Assembly (NCBI RefSeq): GCF_050946405.1
Contig: NZ_JBMNUS010000001.1
Location: 682,001-746,000, forward strand
Length of the DNA: 64,000 nt
DNA from: Pseudochelatococcus sp050946405
Lineage (GTDB): Bacteria; Pseudomonadota; Alphaproteobacteria; Rhizobiales; Beijerinckiaceae
Reading direction: 5' to 3'
Below, one piece after another: positions 17,661 to 27,653 of this stretch. The notes below the pieces were generated by a model. It did not search any database. It saw only the letters and a list, made by a program, of their open reading frames with translations, and was not told the origin of the DNA. Position 1 is the stretch's first letter, and the number at the start of each line of letters is the position of its first letter. The translations under genes were made by a program, and so were the position numbers.

Positions 17661-18114
17661 GATTGCGATGAAGCTTGCCGCCGGCCGGGTGGTCGATTGA
17701 CAAATGCCCTGATTGCGGCAACCATGATTCCGATGCTGAACGTCGCTGACATAAGGTCGATCGCGCCTTGCGGGGAAGGTTCCGTCGGCGCAACCGCCGC
17801 GGGGGCCGTGTCTTCCGCGCGCCGGGGCCTGTGTACGGGCGGGGCGCGGGAGCAACGTTCCCGCAGGATGGCCGCCGCACGCCTTCAGGAGCGGCAGCCG
17901 GCGGCGCCCACGCCGGGCGCTGAAGCCGGTCGGGCTCTGCCGCTCGCCTGACGGTCTGCTTCGGCCGGCGCTGGCCGTGTCCGACCCCTGTAGAAGCTTT
18001 TTCCGTTGAATATCGGGATGTTCGCGCCGGCGTAGGGCCCGCGGACCACATTTTCCCGCCATTGCATCCCGCGCCGTCGACGCCGGGACATTGAACCGCA
18101 TGAAGGTGAATACC
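17661..18114. other. Non-coding interval between tRNA-Asn and the GreA-like gene
   Basis: About 450 bases with no convincing gene. Short open frames exist on both strands but are Arg/Pro/Ala-rich and have no ribosome-binding site or family resemblance. The last 60 bases should contain the leader of the following gene. Confidence 0.5.
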
Positions 18115-18648
18115 ATGACGAAATCAGGCCGTGGCCGCTTGCCGAAGATCGTTGTCAGCCACGACGAGCAGGAGCGTCTTTCCGCGCTCGCCGCCTCGAT
18201 AAGCGTTCGCAATCCCGAACTCGCCGAGGAACTGCAAGGCGAGATGGAGCGTGCGCGCGTCGTCGCGCCGGACAAGGTGCCGGCCGGCGTGGTGCGGATG
18301 AACTCGGAGGTCGAATTCGAATCCGACGACGGGCAGCGCCGGCGCGTGACGCTTGTCTATCCCGGCGACGCCGATATTTCGGCCGGGCGCATATCGATCC
18401 TCACCCCCATCGGCACGGCGCTGATCGGGCTCTCCGAAGGCCAGTCGATCACCTGGACGGCGCGGGACGGACGCGAGCAGCGGCTGACGGTGCTGTCGGT
18501 GCACGGCGGCGGACCGGAAGAGCCGGCGCAGGACGGGGCGGAAGCGGGGCCGGTGGTCGATTTGTCGGGCGTTCGCGCGGCGCGCTCGAGACGGACTTCC
18601 GCGGCCGGGGCAGCCGGCGGCGACGATCCGGGGCCTTCGGCGGCGTGA
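18115..18648 (+). CDS. GreA/GreB-type (Rnk-like) elongation-factor-domain protein
   Basis: 177 residues. After the opening RLPKIVVSHDEQERLSALA, typical of Rnk (nucleoside diphosphate kinase regulator), a short helical part leads to the GreA C-terminal domain: GVVRMNSEVEFESDDGQRR, VTLVYPGDADISAGRISILTPIGTALIGLSEGQSITW. Rnk-type proteins bind RNA polymerase but lack the long Gre coiled coil. A tail of about 45 Gly/Ala/Pro/Arg-rich residues extends past the domain and is probably disordered. The ATG at 18115 is chosen because AAGGTGA lies just upstream; earlier in-frame ATGs exist at 18091 and 18100. Confidence 0.85.
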   Translation: MTKSGRGRLPKIVVSHDEQERLSALAASISVRNPELAEELQGEMERARVVAPDKVPAGVVRMNSEVEFESDDGQRRRVTLVYPGDADISAGRISILTPIGTALIGLSEGQSITWTARDGREQRLTVLSVHGGGPEEPAQDGAEAGPVVDLSGVRAARSRRTSAAGAAGGDDPGPSAA

Positions 18649-18723
18649 GCGTCGCCGTCCGATTCGCGGACGGGAATCGGGCCGACCCTTGATTCGAGCG
18701 CGAGCTTTTCCGAAAAACGTGCC

Positions 18724-21700
18724 CTATTGCCCGGACGGTTGTTGTCCGCTGTCGGCGCGGCCGAGGTCGAAGAACTTTCGAAAGATGCCCGGCGCGATGG
18801 CGGACAACGGGTTTACCGTGACGGCGGGCGACGCGAGCGCGCCCGTCGCCCGGAAATTGATGGCGAACAGACCTTCGTACTGACCGCCGCCCAGCAGCGG
18901 GCCCAGCAGCGGCACCTGGCTGAAGATGTTGTTGAGCGCGTAGGCGGGCACATAGGTGCCGGATACGTCGATGCGCTCGTTGCGCGTATCGACGTTGCCC
19001 TCGATCGTCACGCCCACGCCCGGCCCCCACAGAACGCCTTCCCGGATGTTGATGCGGCCCGGCACATGGGCGAAGCTCACCCGGAGTTTGGTGAACGGCA
19101 CGTTGCCCGGGTCGACCGGGAGCTGTTTCGGGCTTTGCGCGAGCACGCGCTCCATCGTCGGCTCGTTGCGAATCGCGAAATCGCGAATCATCACCATGCC
19201 CGTACCGTCTCCTCCCGGATCGACCCGCAACTGCATGTCGCCGCCGGCCATGTGGGCGTAAATGTCGGCGAAGCGCAACGCGCTGCCGGCGTTTCCCGTG
19301 GTCAGCGAGATCGTCCCGCCGGCGGCGCCTCCCGATTCGGCGGACAGCGGCGCGCCGCTGAAGCTGCCGGTCAGGCGCAGTCGCGCGAGCGCTCCCCGCC
19401 GCAGCCCGAGTTTCAGCGCCGCTTTCGATATCGCCTCGTTGTTGAAGCCGGCGAGAATGTTCACCGCGACGTCGATGTCGGCGTCGATGCCGGTGCCGCC
19501 CGGCGTCCGGCCGCTTCCTTCCCGGATCAGGCGCAGGAACGGACGCGCGTCGATCAGGTTGCCTTGCGCGGCGAGTTTGTAGACGCCGTTGCCGTTCTCG
19601 ATGCCGAGGGCGAAATCGTCGTTCGGAGACAGCCGCGCCTGCGTGAGGCTGGCGCTTTTCAGGGCGCCGTCGGCACCGAGCTGGGCGCGGCCCCTGGCCA
19701 TGACTCCGCCGGCGTTCAGCGCGATGTCCGTCAGGGCGTAGCCGTTGTCGCTGACGGCTGAAAACGTCAGGCGCCCCGGCCGGCCGATCGCCTTTGTCCA
19801 GCCAGGCAGAAGATTGTCGATGCGCGCGCGCGTCAGGTCGATATCCACTTTCACGGGTGTCGGCGGCTTGCCCGCCTCGCCGCCGAACGGCGCGGTGATG
19901 CGCGTGACGATCGGGCCGGTCAGGCGTTTGCCGAGATCGACGCCGCGCGCCGCCCGCGCCGCATCGTCGAGGGTGAGCGTGACGTCCGCTTGCGCGCCGC
20001 CGCCGCGCTGCCGCAACGGTTGTCTCAGGTCGATATCGGCCGGCATGCCTCCCAGCAGGCCCTTTCCGGCAAGCGACAGATTCCGGGGATCGAGCGTGAG
20101 CTGCATGCTCGCCTCGGTAAGCCGGTTCTCGGCCTGTCCGAAATCGAAGGCGAGACGTTCGATGCGCCCCGATGCCCGCGTCACGATCTGATCCGCCTGA
20201 AGATGCCTGATCAGCGGCAGGGAGAGGGAGACGGAGAGATCGGCGTTGCCCGAGAGGGCTTCCGGCGCGAGATCGACATTGAACATCGGCTTCAGCGCCT
20301 CGCGTTGCAGCAGGCGCGCCAGCGCGGGGGCGGCGCCGCGCAGGCGGAAGCCGATATCCGCCTGGATGGGCGGCGTCAGCCGCGAGATGTCCATGCGTCC
20401 TTCGCCGAGATCGAGAAACTCGCCGGGGGCGATCTGCGCCCTTGCCGACGACGCGGCGATGGCGGCCGTCGCGCCGGTGACGACGCCGCTGATCGTCATC
20501 TGCTCGAGCGGCGGGAAGCCGGGCGCGGCGGCCAGCGTGACCTGCGAGGCGGCGAACTGCGTGTGCGCCACCTCCGCCGGCAGCGGCTCCTTGCGGCGGG
20601 AGGCGGCCAGTTGCGCCGCGTCCATGCTCACCGCGACATTCAGCGATTCCATGATGCCGGCCGACAGATTGTCGATCAGGTAGCGGCGCGGCTCCGGCGT
20701 GACGAACGGCGGCCAGAACCGCAGGATGGCGCGCACGTTGGAGCGCGCCGTCTGGACGCCGAGGCGGATGCCGCCTTCGTTGCCGGGGCCGCCGATCCGG
20801 CCGTTGAGCGCCACGCCGTATCCCGCGCCGGAAACCGCCAGTCGTTCGAGCTGCACGCCGCCGTGGCGGGGACCCGACATCTTCAGCTCCAGCGTGTCGA
20901 TCGCGAGCGGCTCCTCCCGCGGCGACAGCGGCGGCATCACGGCGTCGCGGCCATCGAGGGAAAGCCGCCAGAAATGCGCCGGATCGTCGAGGGCGAGGCG
21001 GCCGGCGAGCGCGAAGCGGGAGCCGTTCGTCTCCAGCAGGAGAGAGGGAATGCGGATGTCGCCGCTGTCCGCTTCACGTTCCGCCTCCAGGCGCAGGGCC
21101 GTGACGGTGAACGGCGGCTGGTCGCGGTCGTGATAGGTCACGGTGCCGGGTGACGCTTCGAGCACGCCGGACAGGTCCGTCAGCCGGCCGTCGGCCGCGA
21201 CGGCGACGCGCGCGCTCGCCGAGAAGGCGATGTCGCCCTCCACCGGCCCGCCCTGCGCATCGGCGAGCAGCAGGAGGTCGGTCAGCGGCAGGTCGCGGAG
21301 CGTCAGCGCGACGGTTTGCGCCTGTCCCGCGCCGCCGGCGATATCGCCCAGCGCGCGCCACCGGCCGGAGGGACCTTGCGCGTCGACGGAGACGGTCAGC
21401 GAATCGGGTGTCCGGCGCGTCATGTCGATGGCGACGCCGGCCAGCGTCAGGCGTTCCGTTCCGTCCTGCCCGGCGAGCGTCACCCGCGCGTCCGACAGCG
21501 CGAGGCGGTTGAGCGAGCGGGTGAGCCCCGTGCGGTCCGACAGCAGGCCGACCATGCCGACCACGGCGTTTTCCAGCGAGAAAGGTTTATCCGGCGCCTG
21601 GTCCGGCGGCATCGTCAGCCGCACGTCGAGCCCGGAAAAGGCGATCGAGGTCGGGCTGATGGCGCCATAGGCGAATCGCCGCGGATCGATGGCGATCTCG

Positions 21701-22044
21701 CCCGCGCGCGCGCGCAGGAACGGCGTCCCGTCCGGCTGGAGAATCTCGATGTCGCTCGCCAGCAGCGCCGGGCCGTTGTCTGTCATGGCGATGCCGGTTT
21801 CGGCGATGCGCGCGCTCCATCCGGGCGCGAGCCGGTCCGTCAGCGCCGCGGCGAGCGGCTCCGTCAGCATTTCGGTCGAGAGCGTGCCGAAGGACAGCCG
21901 CGCCGCGATGGCGGCGATGCAGAACGCCAGTATCGCCGCCGTCCACAGGCCGCCGCGCAGCAGGCCGGCCACCGCCCTGCGGGCGGCGCTCCTGCGCCGG
22001 AACCGTCTGCGGCGTTTGCTGCGATGCTGTCGTGGCCTTAACAT
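18724..22044 (-). CDS. Large AsmA/YhdP-like protein (DUF3971 and AsmA-like C-terminal domain)
   Basis: 1106 residues. An Arg-rich cytoplasmic N-terminus (MLRPRQHRSKRRRRFRRRS) precedes one membrane anchor (about 30-50, LWTAAILAFCIAAIAA). The rest is predicted periplasmic and beta-rich. The DUF3971 part covers the middle (QIVTRASGRIERLAFDFGQAEN). The AsmA-like C-terminal part includes GVGVTIEGNVDTRNERIDVSGTYVPAYALNNIFSQVPLLG. The family is thought to form bridge-like conduits for phospholipid transport to the outer membrane. The start at 22044 is chosen over a longer frame. It diverges from bcp, as in related genomes. Confidence 0.88.
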   Translation of the reverse strand: MLRPRQHRSKRRRRFRRRSAARRAVAGLLRGGLWTAAILAFCIAAIAARLSFGTLSTEMLTEPLAAALTDRLAPGWSARIAETGIAMTDNGPALLASDIEILQPDGTPFLRARAGEIAIDPRRFAYGAISPTSIAFSGLDVRLTMPPDQAPDKPFSLENAVVGMVGLLSDRTGLTRSLNRLALSDARVTLAGQDGTERLTLAGVAIDMTRRTPDSLTVSVDAQGPSGRWRALGDIAGGAGQAQTVALTLRDLPLTDLLLLADAQGGPVEGDIAFSASARVAVAADGRLTDLSGVLEASPGTVTYHDRDQPPFTVTALRLEAEREADSGDIRIPSLLLETNGSRFALAGRLALDDPAHFWRLSLDGRDAVMPPLSPREEPLAIDTLELKMSGPRHGGVQLERLAVSGAGYGVALNGRIGGPGNEGGIRLGVQTARSNVRAILRFWPPFVTPEPRRYLIDNLSAGIMESLNVAVSMDAAQLAASRRKEPLPAEVAHTQFAASQVTLAAAPGFPPLEQMTISGVVTGATAAIAASSARAQIAPGEFLDLGEGRMDISRLTPPIQADIGFRLRGAAPALARLLQREALKPMFNVDLAPEALSGNADLSVSLSLPLIRHLQADQIVTRASGRIERLAFDFGQAENRLTEASMQLTLDPRNLSLAGKGLLGGMPADIDLRQPLRQRGGGAQADVTLTLDDAARAARGVDLGKRLTGPIVTRITAPFGGEAGKPPTPVKVDIDLTRARIDNLLPGWTKAIGRPGRLTFSAVSDNGYALTDIALNAGGVMARGRAQLGADGALKSASLTQARLSPNDDFALGIENGNGVYKLAAQGNLIDARPFLRLIREGSGRTPGGTGIDADIDVAVNILAGFNNEAISKAALKLGLRRGALARLRLTGSFSGAPLSAESGGAAGGTISLTTGNAGSALRFADIYAHMAGGDMQLRVDPGGDGTGMVMIRDFAIRNEPTMERVLAQSPKQLPVDPGNVPFTKLRVSFAHVPGRINIREGVLWGPGVGVTIEGNVDTRNERIDVSGTYVPAYALNNIFSQVPLLGPLLGGGQYEGLFAINFRATGALASPAVTVNPLSAIAPGIFRKFFDLGRADSGQQPSGQ

Positions 22045-22266
22045 GTCGTGTCGTCGTATCCTGTCGTTGAAACCGCCGGATTCGCCAGTGTAGCGCCGAT
22101 GCCGGCCCGTCAGGCGCGCCGGATGGGATATCCGCCCGGAAAACGCTCCTTGCCCACAAAATTCGTCCATTCGGCGGCACTTCGGTGCACGGCTCATGCC
22201 GGGAACCTGTTAACAATACGATGTACGTCGCCTATTCTTTAATGATTATCGACAATGGAGGATGCC

Positions 22267-22731
22267 ATGACTTTGGGTGCTGGCGATGTCGCCCCCGATT
22301 TCACGCTGGCCGGCGCCGGCGGAGAAACCTTTTCCCTGTCCGCGTTGCGGGGCCGGAAAGTGGTGCTGTACTTCTATCCCAAGGACGATACCAGCGGCTG
22401 CACGAAGGAGGCCATCGCCTTCAACGGGCTGCGGCACGCCTTCGAGGAAGAGGGGGCGACTGTCATCGGCGTGTCGGCCGACAGCGTGCAAAGCCACGAC
22501 GCCTTTCGCGAAAAGTATGATCTCGCCATTCCGCTCGCCTCCGACGAGAAGAAGGGCGCCATCGAGGCCTACGGCGTGTGGGTCGAGAAAAGCATGTACG
22601 GGCGCAAGTATTTCGGCATCGAGCGCGCCACTTTCCTGATCGACGGGGAGGGCAAGGTCGCGCAGGTATGGCGCAAGGTGAAGGTGCCGGGCCATGCGGA
22701 GGCGGTGCTGAAGGCCGTGCAGGCGCTGTGA
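22267..22731 (+). CDS. bcp: Thioredoxin-dependent peroxiredoxin (BCP family), one-cysteine form
   Basis: 154 residues. It reduces hydroperoxides in the cytoplasm. The peroxidatic C45 lies in YPKDDTSGCTKEA. The resolving cysteine that E. coli Bcp has at position 50 is replaced here by Ile, and no other Cys is present, so the protein depends on an external thiol for recycling. The ATG at 22267 has a GGAGG Shine-Dalgarno seven bases upstream, which decides against the in-frame ATG at 22255. valS follows after about 105 bases on the same strand. Confidence 0.93.
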   Translation: MTLGAGDVAPDFTLAGAGGETFSLSALRGRKVVLYFYPKDDTSGCTKEAIAFNGLRHAFEEEGATVIGVSADSVQSHDAFREKYDLAIPLASDEKKGAIEAYGVWVEKSMYGRKYFGIERATFLIDGEGKVAQVWRKVKVPGHAEAVLKAVQAL

Positions 22732-22836
22732 CGGGCGATCGACCTTGACAGGGGCTTGCCCCTGCGTTTCATCTCCGGCTTCATGAAGCGCGCCGCGCCC
22801 CGGCGCGTCACGGAATGGGTGTGCAAGTTGAGTGCG

Positions 22837-25566
22837 ATGGAAAAGACGTTCGAGCCCGCCTCCGTCGAGGCGCGTATCGCCGGGTCGTGGGAGGAGGCGG
22901 GCGCCTTTCGCGCCGGCCGGCCGGAGCGCGCGGGTGCGCCGCCCTATTCCATCGTCATTCCGCCGCCCAACGTCACCGGCTCGCTGCACATGGGCCACGC
23001 GCTCAACAATACGTTGCAGGATATTCTCTGCCGGTTCGAGCGCATGCGCGGCAAGGACGTGCTCTGGCAGCCGGGCATGGACCACGCCGGCATCGCCACG
23101 CAGATGGTGGTGGAGCGTCAGTTGGCCGAGCGCAAGGAGCCAGGCCGGCGCGAGATGGGGCGCGAGGCGTTCGTGGCCCGCGTGTGGGAATGGAAGGCCG
23201 AATCGGGTGGCGCCATCGGCCGCCAGTTGCGCCGTCTCGGCGCCTCATGCGACTGGTCGCGCGAGCGCTTCACCATGGACGAGGGCCTGTCGCGCGCGGT
23301 GCGCAAGGTCTTCGTGCAGCTCTTTCGCGACGGGCTGATCTACAAGGACAAGCGCCTCGTCAACTGGGACCCGCGCTTCCAGACCGCCATTTCCGACATC
23401 GAGGTGGAGCAGGTCGAGGTGAAGGGCCATCTGTGGCACCTGCGCTATCCGGTGGCGGACGAACCGGGCCGCTTCATCACCGTCGCCACCACGCGGCCGG
23501 AAACCATGCTGGGCGATGTCGCGGTTGCGGTGCACCCGGACGACGAGCGCTACAGGGATCTCGTCGGCAAGGATGTGTTGCTGCCGCTCGTCGGCCGGCG
23601 CATTCCGGTTGTCGCCGACAGTTATTCCGATCCCGAAAAGGGCACCGGCGCGGTCAAGATCACGCCCGCGCACGACTTCAACGACTTCGAGGTCGGCAAG
23701 CGCCACGGCCTGCGGCTCATCAACGTGCTGGGACCGGAGGCGGAAGTGCGCATCGCCGGCAGCGAGGACTTCTTGCGCGGCGCCACGCCCGGCCCCGATC
23801 TCGACGCCGTGCTGGCGCTGGAAGGCGTGGACCGGGCGAAGGCGCGCAAGGCCGTCGTCGCGCTGCTGGAAGAGCGCGAGCTTGTCGCTGCCATCGAGCC
23901 GCACACGCATGTGGTGCCGCACGGCGACCGCTCCGGCGTCGTCATCGAGCCGTGGCTGACCGACCAATGGTACGTGGATGTCAAGCCGCTGGCGGAGCGG
24001 GCGCTGAAGGCCGTGCGCGACGAGCGCACCGTGTTCATCCCGAAGAACTGGGAAAAGACCTTCTTCGACTGGCTGGAGAACATCGAGCCGTGGTGCGTGT
24101 CGCGGCAATTGTGGTGGGGCCACCAGATTCCCGCCTGGTACGGGCCGGACAACCACGTTTTCGTCGCCGAGACGGAGGAGGAGGCGTATGACGCCGCCAT
24201 CCGCCACTACGGCAATGGCGACGTGGCGCTCACGCGCGACGCGGATGTGCTCGACACCTGGTTCTCGTCGGGCCTGTGGCCTTTCTCCACGCTCGGCTGG
24301 CCGGACGAGACGCCGGAACTCGCGCGCTACTATCCCACCAGCACGCTGGTGACGGGCTTCGACATCATTTTCTTCTGGGTCGCCCGCATGATGATGATGG
24401 GGCTGCACGTTCTGGGCGAGGTGCCGTTCCGCAACGTCTACATCCATGCGCTGGTGCGCGACGAGCGCGGCGCGAAGATGTCGAAGTCGAAGGGCAACGT
24501 CATCGATCCGCTCGATCTCATCGATCGCTACGGGGCGGATGCGCTGCGCTTCACTCTCGCGGCCATGGCGGCGCAGGGGCGCGACATCAAGCTCTCCACC
24601 CAGCGCGTGGAAGGCTATCGCAACTTCGCCACCAAGCTGTGGAACGCCGCGCGCTTCGCGGAGATGAACGGCTGCGTGCGCGTGGCCGGTTTCGATCCCG
24701 CCGGCGCGAGCGGGACGCTGAACCGCTGGATCGTGTCGGCGGCGGGGCAGGCGACGGCCGAGATCACGAAGGCGCTGGAGGAATTCCGCTTCAACGAGGC
24801 GGCGGGCGCGGCCTATCGCTTCGTCTGGAACCTGTTCTGCGACTGGTATCTGGAACTGGCGAAGCCCGTCCTGCAAGGGGACGAGGGGCAGGAAGAGAAC
24901 AGGCTTGCGAAGGAAGAAACACGCGCCACCGTTGCCTGGGTGATCGACGAGATCAGCAAGCTGCTGCATCCCTTCATGCCCTTCATCACGGAAGAGCTGT
25001 GGCGGATCAAGGGCGAGGGCGGCCCGGCGCGCGAGGAGCTGCTGACGCTGAGCCCCTGGCCGCAGCCCGTGGCGACGGACGGCGAGGCCGCGGCGGCGGA
25101 GATCGGCTGGGTGATCGAACTCGTTTCCGCCATTCGCTCCGTGCGTTCCGAAATGAACGTGCCGGCGGCGGCGCAGATCCCGCTTGCCCTTGTCGCCGCC
25201 TCGCCCGTCACCCGCGAACGCGCCGGGCGCTGGCGGGAGACGATCGCGCGGCTGGCGCGCCTGTCGGACATCGACTTCGCGGATGTCGCCCCCGCCGGCG
25301 CGGTGCAGCTCATCGTGTATGGCGAGGTGGCGGCGCTGCCGCTTGCCGGCATCATCGACCTGGAGGCGGAGCGTGCGCGCCTGACGAAAGAGGCCGACAA
25401 GCTCGCCGCCGACATCGCCCGCATCGACGCCAAGCTCGGCAATGCCGATTTCATCGCCCGCGCGCCCGAGGAAATCGTCGAGGAGCAGCACGAGCGCCGG
25501 GCGGCGGCCGAGGCGCGGCAACGGCAGATCAGCGCGGCGCTGGAGCAGCTTGCATCGCTCGGTTGA
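22837..25566 (+). CDS. valS: Valyl-tRNA synthetase
   Basis: 909 residues, class Ia, cytoplasmic. The HIGH motif is PNVTGSLHMGH near residue 50. The editing CP1 domain is recognised by TTRPETMLGDVAVAV. The KMSKS motif lies at about 547-551 (GAKMSKSKGNVIDP). The C-terminal coiled coil of ValS ends the protein (LEAERARLTKEADKLAADIARIDAKL...). The length is normal for the family. The start at 22837 (MEKTFEPASVEARI) matches the family N-terminus. exoR follows after a gene-free 266 bases containing a small CGGTATC/GATACCG hairpin at 25718-25734. Confidence 0.97.
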   Translation: MEKTFEPASVEARIAGSWEEAGAFRAGRPERAGAPPYSIVIPPPNVTGSLHMGHALNNTLQDILCRFERMRGKDVLWQPGMDHAGIATQMVVERQLAERKEPGRREMGREAFVARVWEWKAESGGAIGRQLRRLGASCDWSRERFTMDEGLSRAVRKVFVQLFRDGLIYKDKRLVNWDPRFQTAISDIEVEQVEVKGHLWHLRYPVADEPGRFITVATTRPETMLGDVAVAVHPDDERYRDLVGKDVLLPLVGRRIPVVADSYSDPEKGTGAVKITPAHDFNDFEVGKRHGLRLINVLGPEAEVRIAGSEDFLRGATPGPDLDAVLALEGVDRAKARKAVVALLEERELVAAIEPHTHVVPHGDRSGVVIEPWLTDQWYVDVKPLAERALKAVRDERTVFIPKNWEKTFFDWLENIEPWCVSRQLWWGHQIPAWYGPDNHVFVAETEEEAYDAAIRHYGNGDVALTRDADVLDTWFSSGLWPFSTLGWPDETPELARYYPTSTLVTGFDIIFFWVARMMMMGLHVLGEVPFRNVYIHALVRDERGAKMSKSKGNVIDPLDLIDRYGADALRFTLAAMAAQGRDIKLSTQRVEGYRNFATKLWNAARFAEMNGCVRVAGFDPAGASGTLNRWIVSAAGQATAEITKALEEFRFNEAAGAAYRFVWNLFCDWYLELAKPVLQGDEGQEENRLAKEETRATVAWVIDEISKLLHPFMPFITEELWRIKGEGGPAREELLTLSPWPQPVATDGEAAAAEIGWVIELVSAIRSVRSEMNVPAAAQIPLALVAASPVTRERAGRWRETIARLARLSDIDFADVAPAGAVQLIVYGEVAALPLAGIIDLEAERARLTKEADKLAADIARIDAKLGNADFIARAPEEIVEEQHERRAAAEARQRQISAALEQLASLG

Positions 25567-25832
25567 TGGCGGGGACGCGGAGCGTGGCCTTTATGTCACG
25601 CCCGTTGCCTTGCTGCATCGGGGGCGGGCCGGCCTGTGCTAAACGGAAACATGCTGCCGCGAAGCCGCCATAAACCGCGCGCTTGATAGCGTGCAGCGGA
25701 AGCAGGATCGGGCTTTACGGTATCAACGATACCGGGGCGGTCCGGTCTTCCCGTTCGCCGGCTTGGGCGGGCGGGCGCATGGTGTGCGAAACTGTCGGTG
25801 TTGGCGTGGCTTGGAATCGGGCGCTGAAGTAA

Positions 25833-26714
25833 ATGAATTACGCTCGGGGTAGATCGGTCATACGGTCGTGTGTGGCGTCTTGTCTTGTTACGGGTATGCT
25901 GTCGCTCCCGGCGCGGGCGGAAGACGCCGCGCATGCCGCTCTCACGCAGGTGGGGACGATCGGCGTGCCCAATCCGATCGAGGCGGCCAATCCGCTCAAG
26001 CCCGAGTCGGGTTTCAAATCCGTCGGCGACGCCTTCCGCAGCGGCATTCGCGACTACAATGCGGGCGACAAGGCCGGCGCCGTGCGGGCGCTCCAGTATG
26101 CCGCCATGCAGGGGCATACGGTGTCGTTGTGGAAGCTCGGGCGCATGTTCGCCGAGGGCGATGGCGTCGATCATGACGATCTGAAAGCCTTCGAGTATTT
26201 TTCCCAGATCGCGGACCGCTACGCCGACGAAAGCCCCGGCACGCGGCAGGCGCCGTTCGTCTCCAGCGCCTTCGTCGCGCTGGGCGGCTACTTTCTGGAA
26301 GGCATCGCCGGAAGTTACGTCAAGCCGGATATCAGCCGCGCCGTCGATATGTTCCAGTACGCCGCCTCCTATTACGGCGATCCCGATGGACAATATGCGC
26401 TGGCCCGCCTTTATCTGGAGGGGCAGGGCGTGCCCAAGGACGCGCGCCAGGGAGCCCGCTGGCTGAAGCTCGCGGCGGAGAAGGGGCACCGGCAGGCGCA
26501 GGCGCTGCTCGGCAACCTGCTCATCATGGGGCAGGGCGTGCCCCGCCATCCCGGATTGGGGCTCATGTGGCTGACGCTCGCGCGCGATGCCTCGGACGCC
26601 GACAAGGATGCGTGGATCACCGAGCTTCACGACAAGAATTTCGCCGCGGCCAGCGAGGCCGAGCGAAAGCAGGCGCTTTCCTATCTCGAACAATATATTC
26701 GCAAGAAGCAGTAA
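25833..26714 (+). CDS. exoR: ExoR-like periplasmic Sel1-repeat regulator
   Basis: 293 residues. A signal peptide (SCVASCLVTGMLSLPARA-E) sends it to the periplasm. At least four Sel1-like repeats follow: AVRALQYAAMQGHTVSLWKLGRMFAEGDGV, AVDMFQYAASYYGDPDGQYALARLYLEGQGV, GARWLKLAAEKGHRQAQALLGNLLIMGQGV and one before them. In Sinorhizobium and Agrobacterium, ExoR binds ExoS and holds down the ExoS-ChvI system that controls exopolysaccharide, motility and acid response. The flanking valS and xthA genes match the rhizobial arrangement, supporting orthology. exoS and chvI are not in this window. Confidence 0.87.
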   Translation: MNYARGRSVIRSCVASCLVTGMLSLPARAEDAAHAALTQVGTIGVPNPIEAANPLKPESGFKSVGDAFRSGIRDYNAGDKAGAVRALQYAAMQGHTVSLWKLGRMFAEGDGVDHDDLKAFEYFSQIADRYADESPGTRQAPFVSSAFVALGGYFLEGIAGSYVKPDISRAVDMFQYAASYYGDPDGQYALARLYLEGQGVPKDARQGARWLKLAAEKGHRQAQALLGNLLIMGQGVPRHPGLGLMWLTLARDASDADKDAWITELHDKNFAAASEAERKQALSYLEQYIRKKQ

Positions 26715-26748
26715 CCGGACGGAATATCCGTTATCTCCGGTCTCTTTT
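26714..26748 (+). terminator. Possible terminator after exoR
   Basis: ACCGGA (26714-26719) and TCCGGT (26736-26741) can pair around an inner GGATATCC-like stem, followed by CTCTTTT. The stem is short and imperfect, so this is a weak call. It overlaps the exoR stop. Confidence 0.35.
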
Positions 26749-26867
26749 CGGGTGCGCGCCAAAACGACATGTCTTGCGCCCCGCTCGGGATCGCGACGAC
26801 AAGTCCACGGCCGCAGTGGTAAGCTTTGTACGGCGTGAAGGTAAAGATTTTCTTAACCGGCCACTGC

Positions 26868-27653
26868 TCATAGCGCGAGATCGATCGTCACCGGCACATG
26901 GTCGGAGGGTTTCTCCAGTCCGCGCAGGCTCTTGTGAATGGCCGCTCCCTTGAGCCGGTCGGCGGCCTGCGGCGACAGCAGCAGGTGGTCGATGCGGATG
27001 CCGTTGTTCTTCTGCCATGCGCCGGCCTGATAGTCCCAGAACGTATACAAGCCGCCACGGTCGTCGCAGGCGCGCACCGCTTCCGTCAGGCCGAGGTTGA
27101 GAAGCGTCCGGAACTTCGCGCGGGTCTCCGGCAGATAGAGGGCGTCGCCGGTCCATTGTTCGGGATGGGCGGCGTCGCATGCTTGCGGGATGACGTTGTA
27201 ATCGCCCGCGAGCACGAAGGGCTCTTCCAGCGTCAGCAGCGCGCGCGCGTGGGCCGCGAGGCGGTCGAGCCACGCCAGCTTGTAGGTGAATTTTTCGGTA
27301 TCGGGCGGGTTGCCGTTGGGCAGGTAGAGGGAGGCCACGCGCACCGCGCCGCTGTCGACGGACACCACCGCCTCGATGTAGCGCGCCTGCTCGTCGGCCT
27401 CGTCGCCCGGCAGCCCGCGCGTGACATCCTCCAGCGGCAGACGGGAGAGGAGCGCGACGCCGTTGAACGTCTTCTGCCCGTGCACCGCCACGTTGTAGCC
27501 CTTGTCCTCGATTTCCGCGCGGGGAAAGGCATCGTCGACGCATTTGATTTCCTGAAGGCATACGATGTCGGGCTTCGCCTCGTCGAGAAACGATGTCAGA
27601 TGGCCGATCCGCAGGCGGACGGAATTGATGTTCCAGGTGGCGATGCGCAGCAT
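26868..27653 (-). CDS. xthA: Exodeoxyribonuclease III
   Basis: 261 residues, cytoplasmic AP endonuclease and 3'-5' exonuclease of base excision repair. The family signatures are present: the start MLRIATWNINSVRLR, CLQEIKCVDDAFP (metal ligand Glu), SLYLPNGNP, VLAGDYNVIP (catalytic Asp/Asn) and the final KPSDHVPVTIDL with the catalytic Asp-His. The length is normal. It lies head to tail after recG but is separated from it by about 350 bases filled with hairpins. Confidence 0.96.
   Translation of the reverse strand: MLRIATWNINSVRLRIGHLTSFLDEAKPDIVCLQEIKCVDDAFPRAEIEDKGYNVAVHGQKTFNGVALLSRLPLEDVTRGLPGDEADEQARYIEAVVSVDSGAVRVASLYLPNGNPPDTEKFTYKLAWLDRLAAHARALLTLEEPFVLAGDYNVIPQACDAAHPEQWTGDALYLPETRAKFRTLLNLGLTEAVRACDDRGGLYTFWDYQAGAWQKNNGIRIDHLLLSPQAADRLKGAAIHKSLRGLEKPSDHVPVTIDLAL

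Noticed and set aside
17697..17951. 84-codon plus-strand frame after tRNA-Asn
   Set aside because: It has no Shine-Dalgarno, begins at a TTG inside the terminator's downstream region, and quickly turns into Arg/Ala/Gly-rich low-complexity sequence.
17553..18275. Minus-strand frame of 240 codons across tRNA-Asn and its terminator
   Set aside because: It covers a tRNA, overlaps the GreA-like gene, and has no recognisable domain.
23245..25521. Open frame of about 758 codons opposite valS
   Set aside because: It mirrors valS codons, has no family motif or ribosome-binding site, and is rich in Arg, His and Gly.
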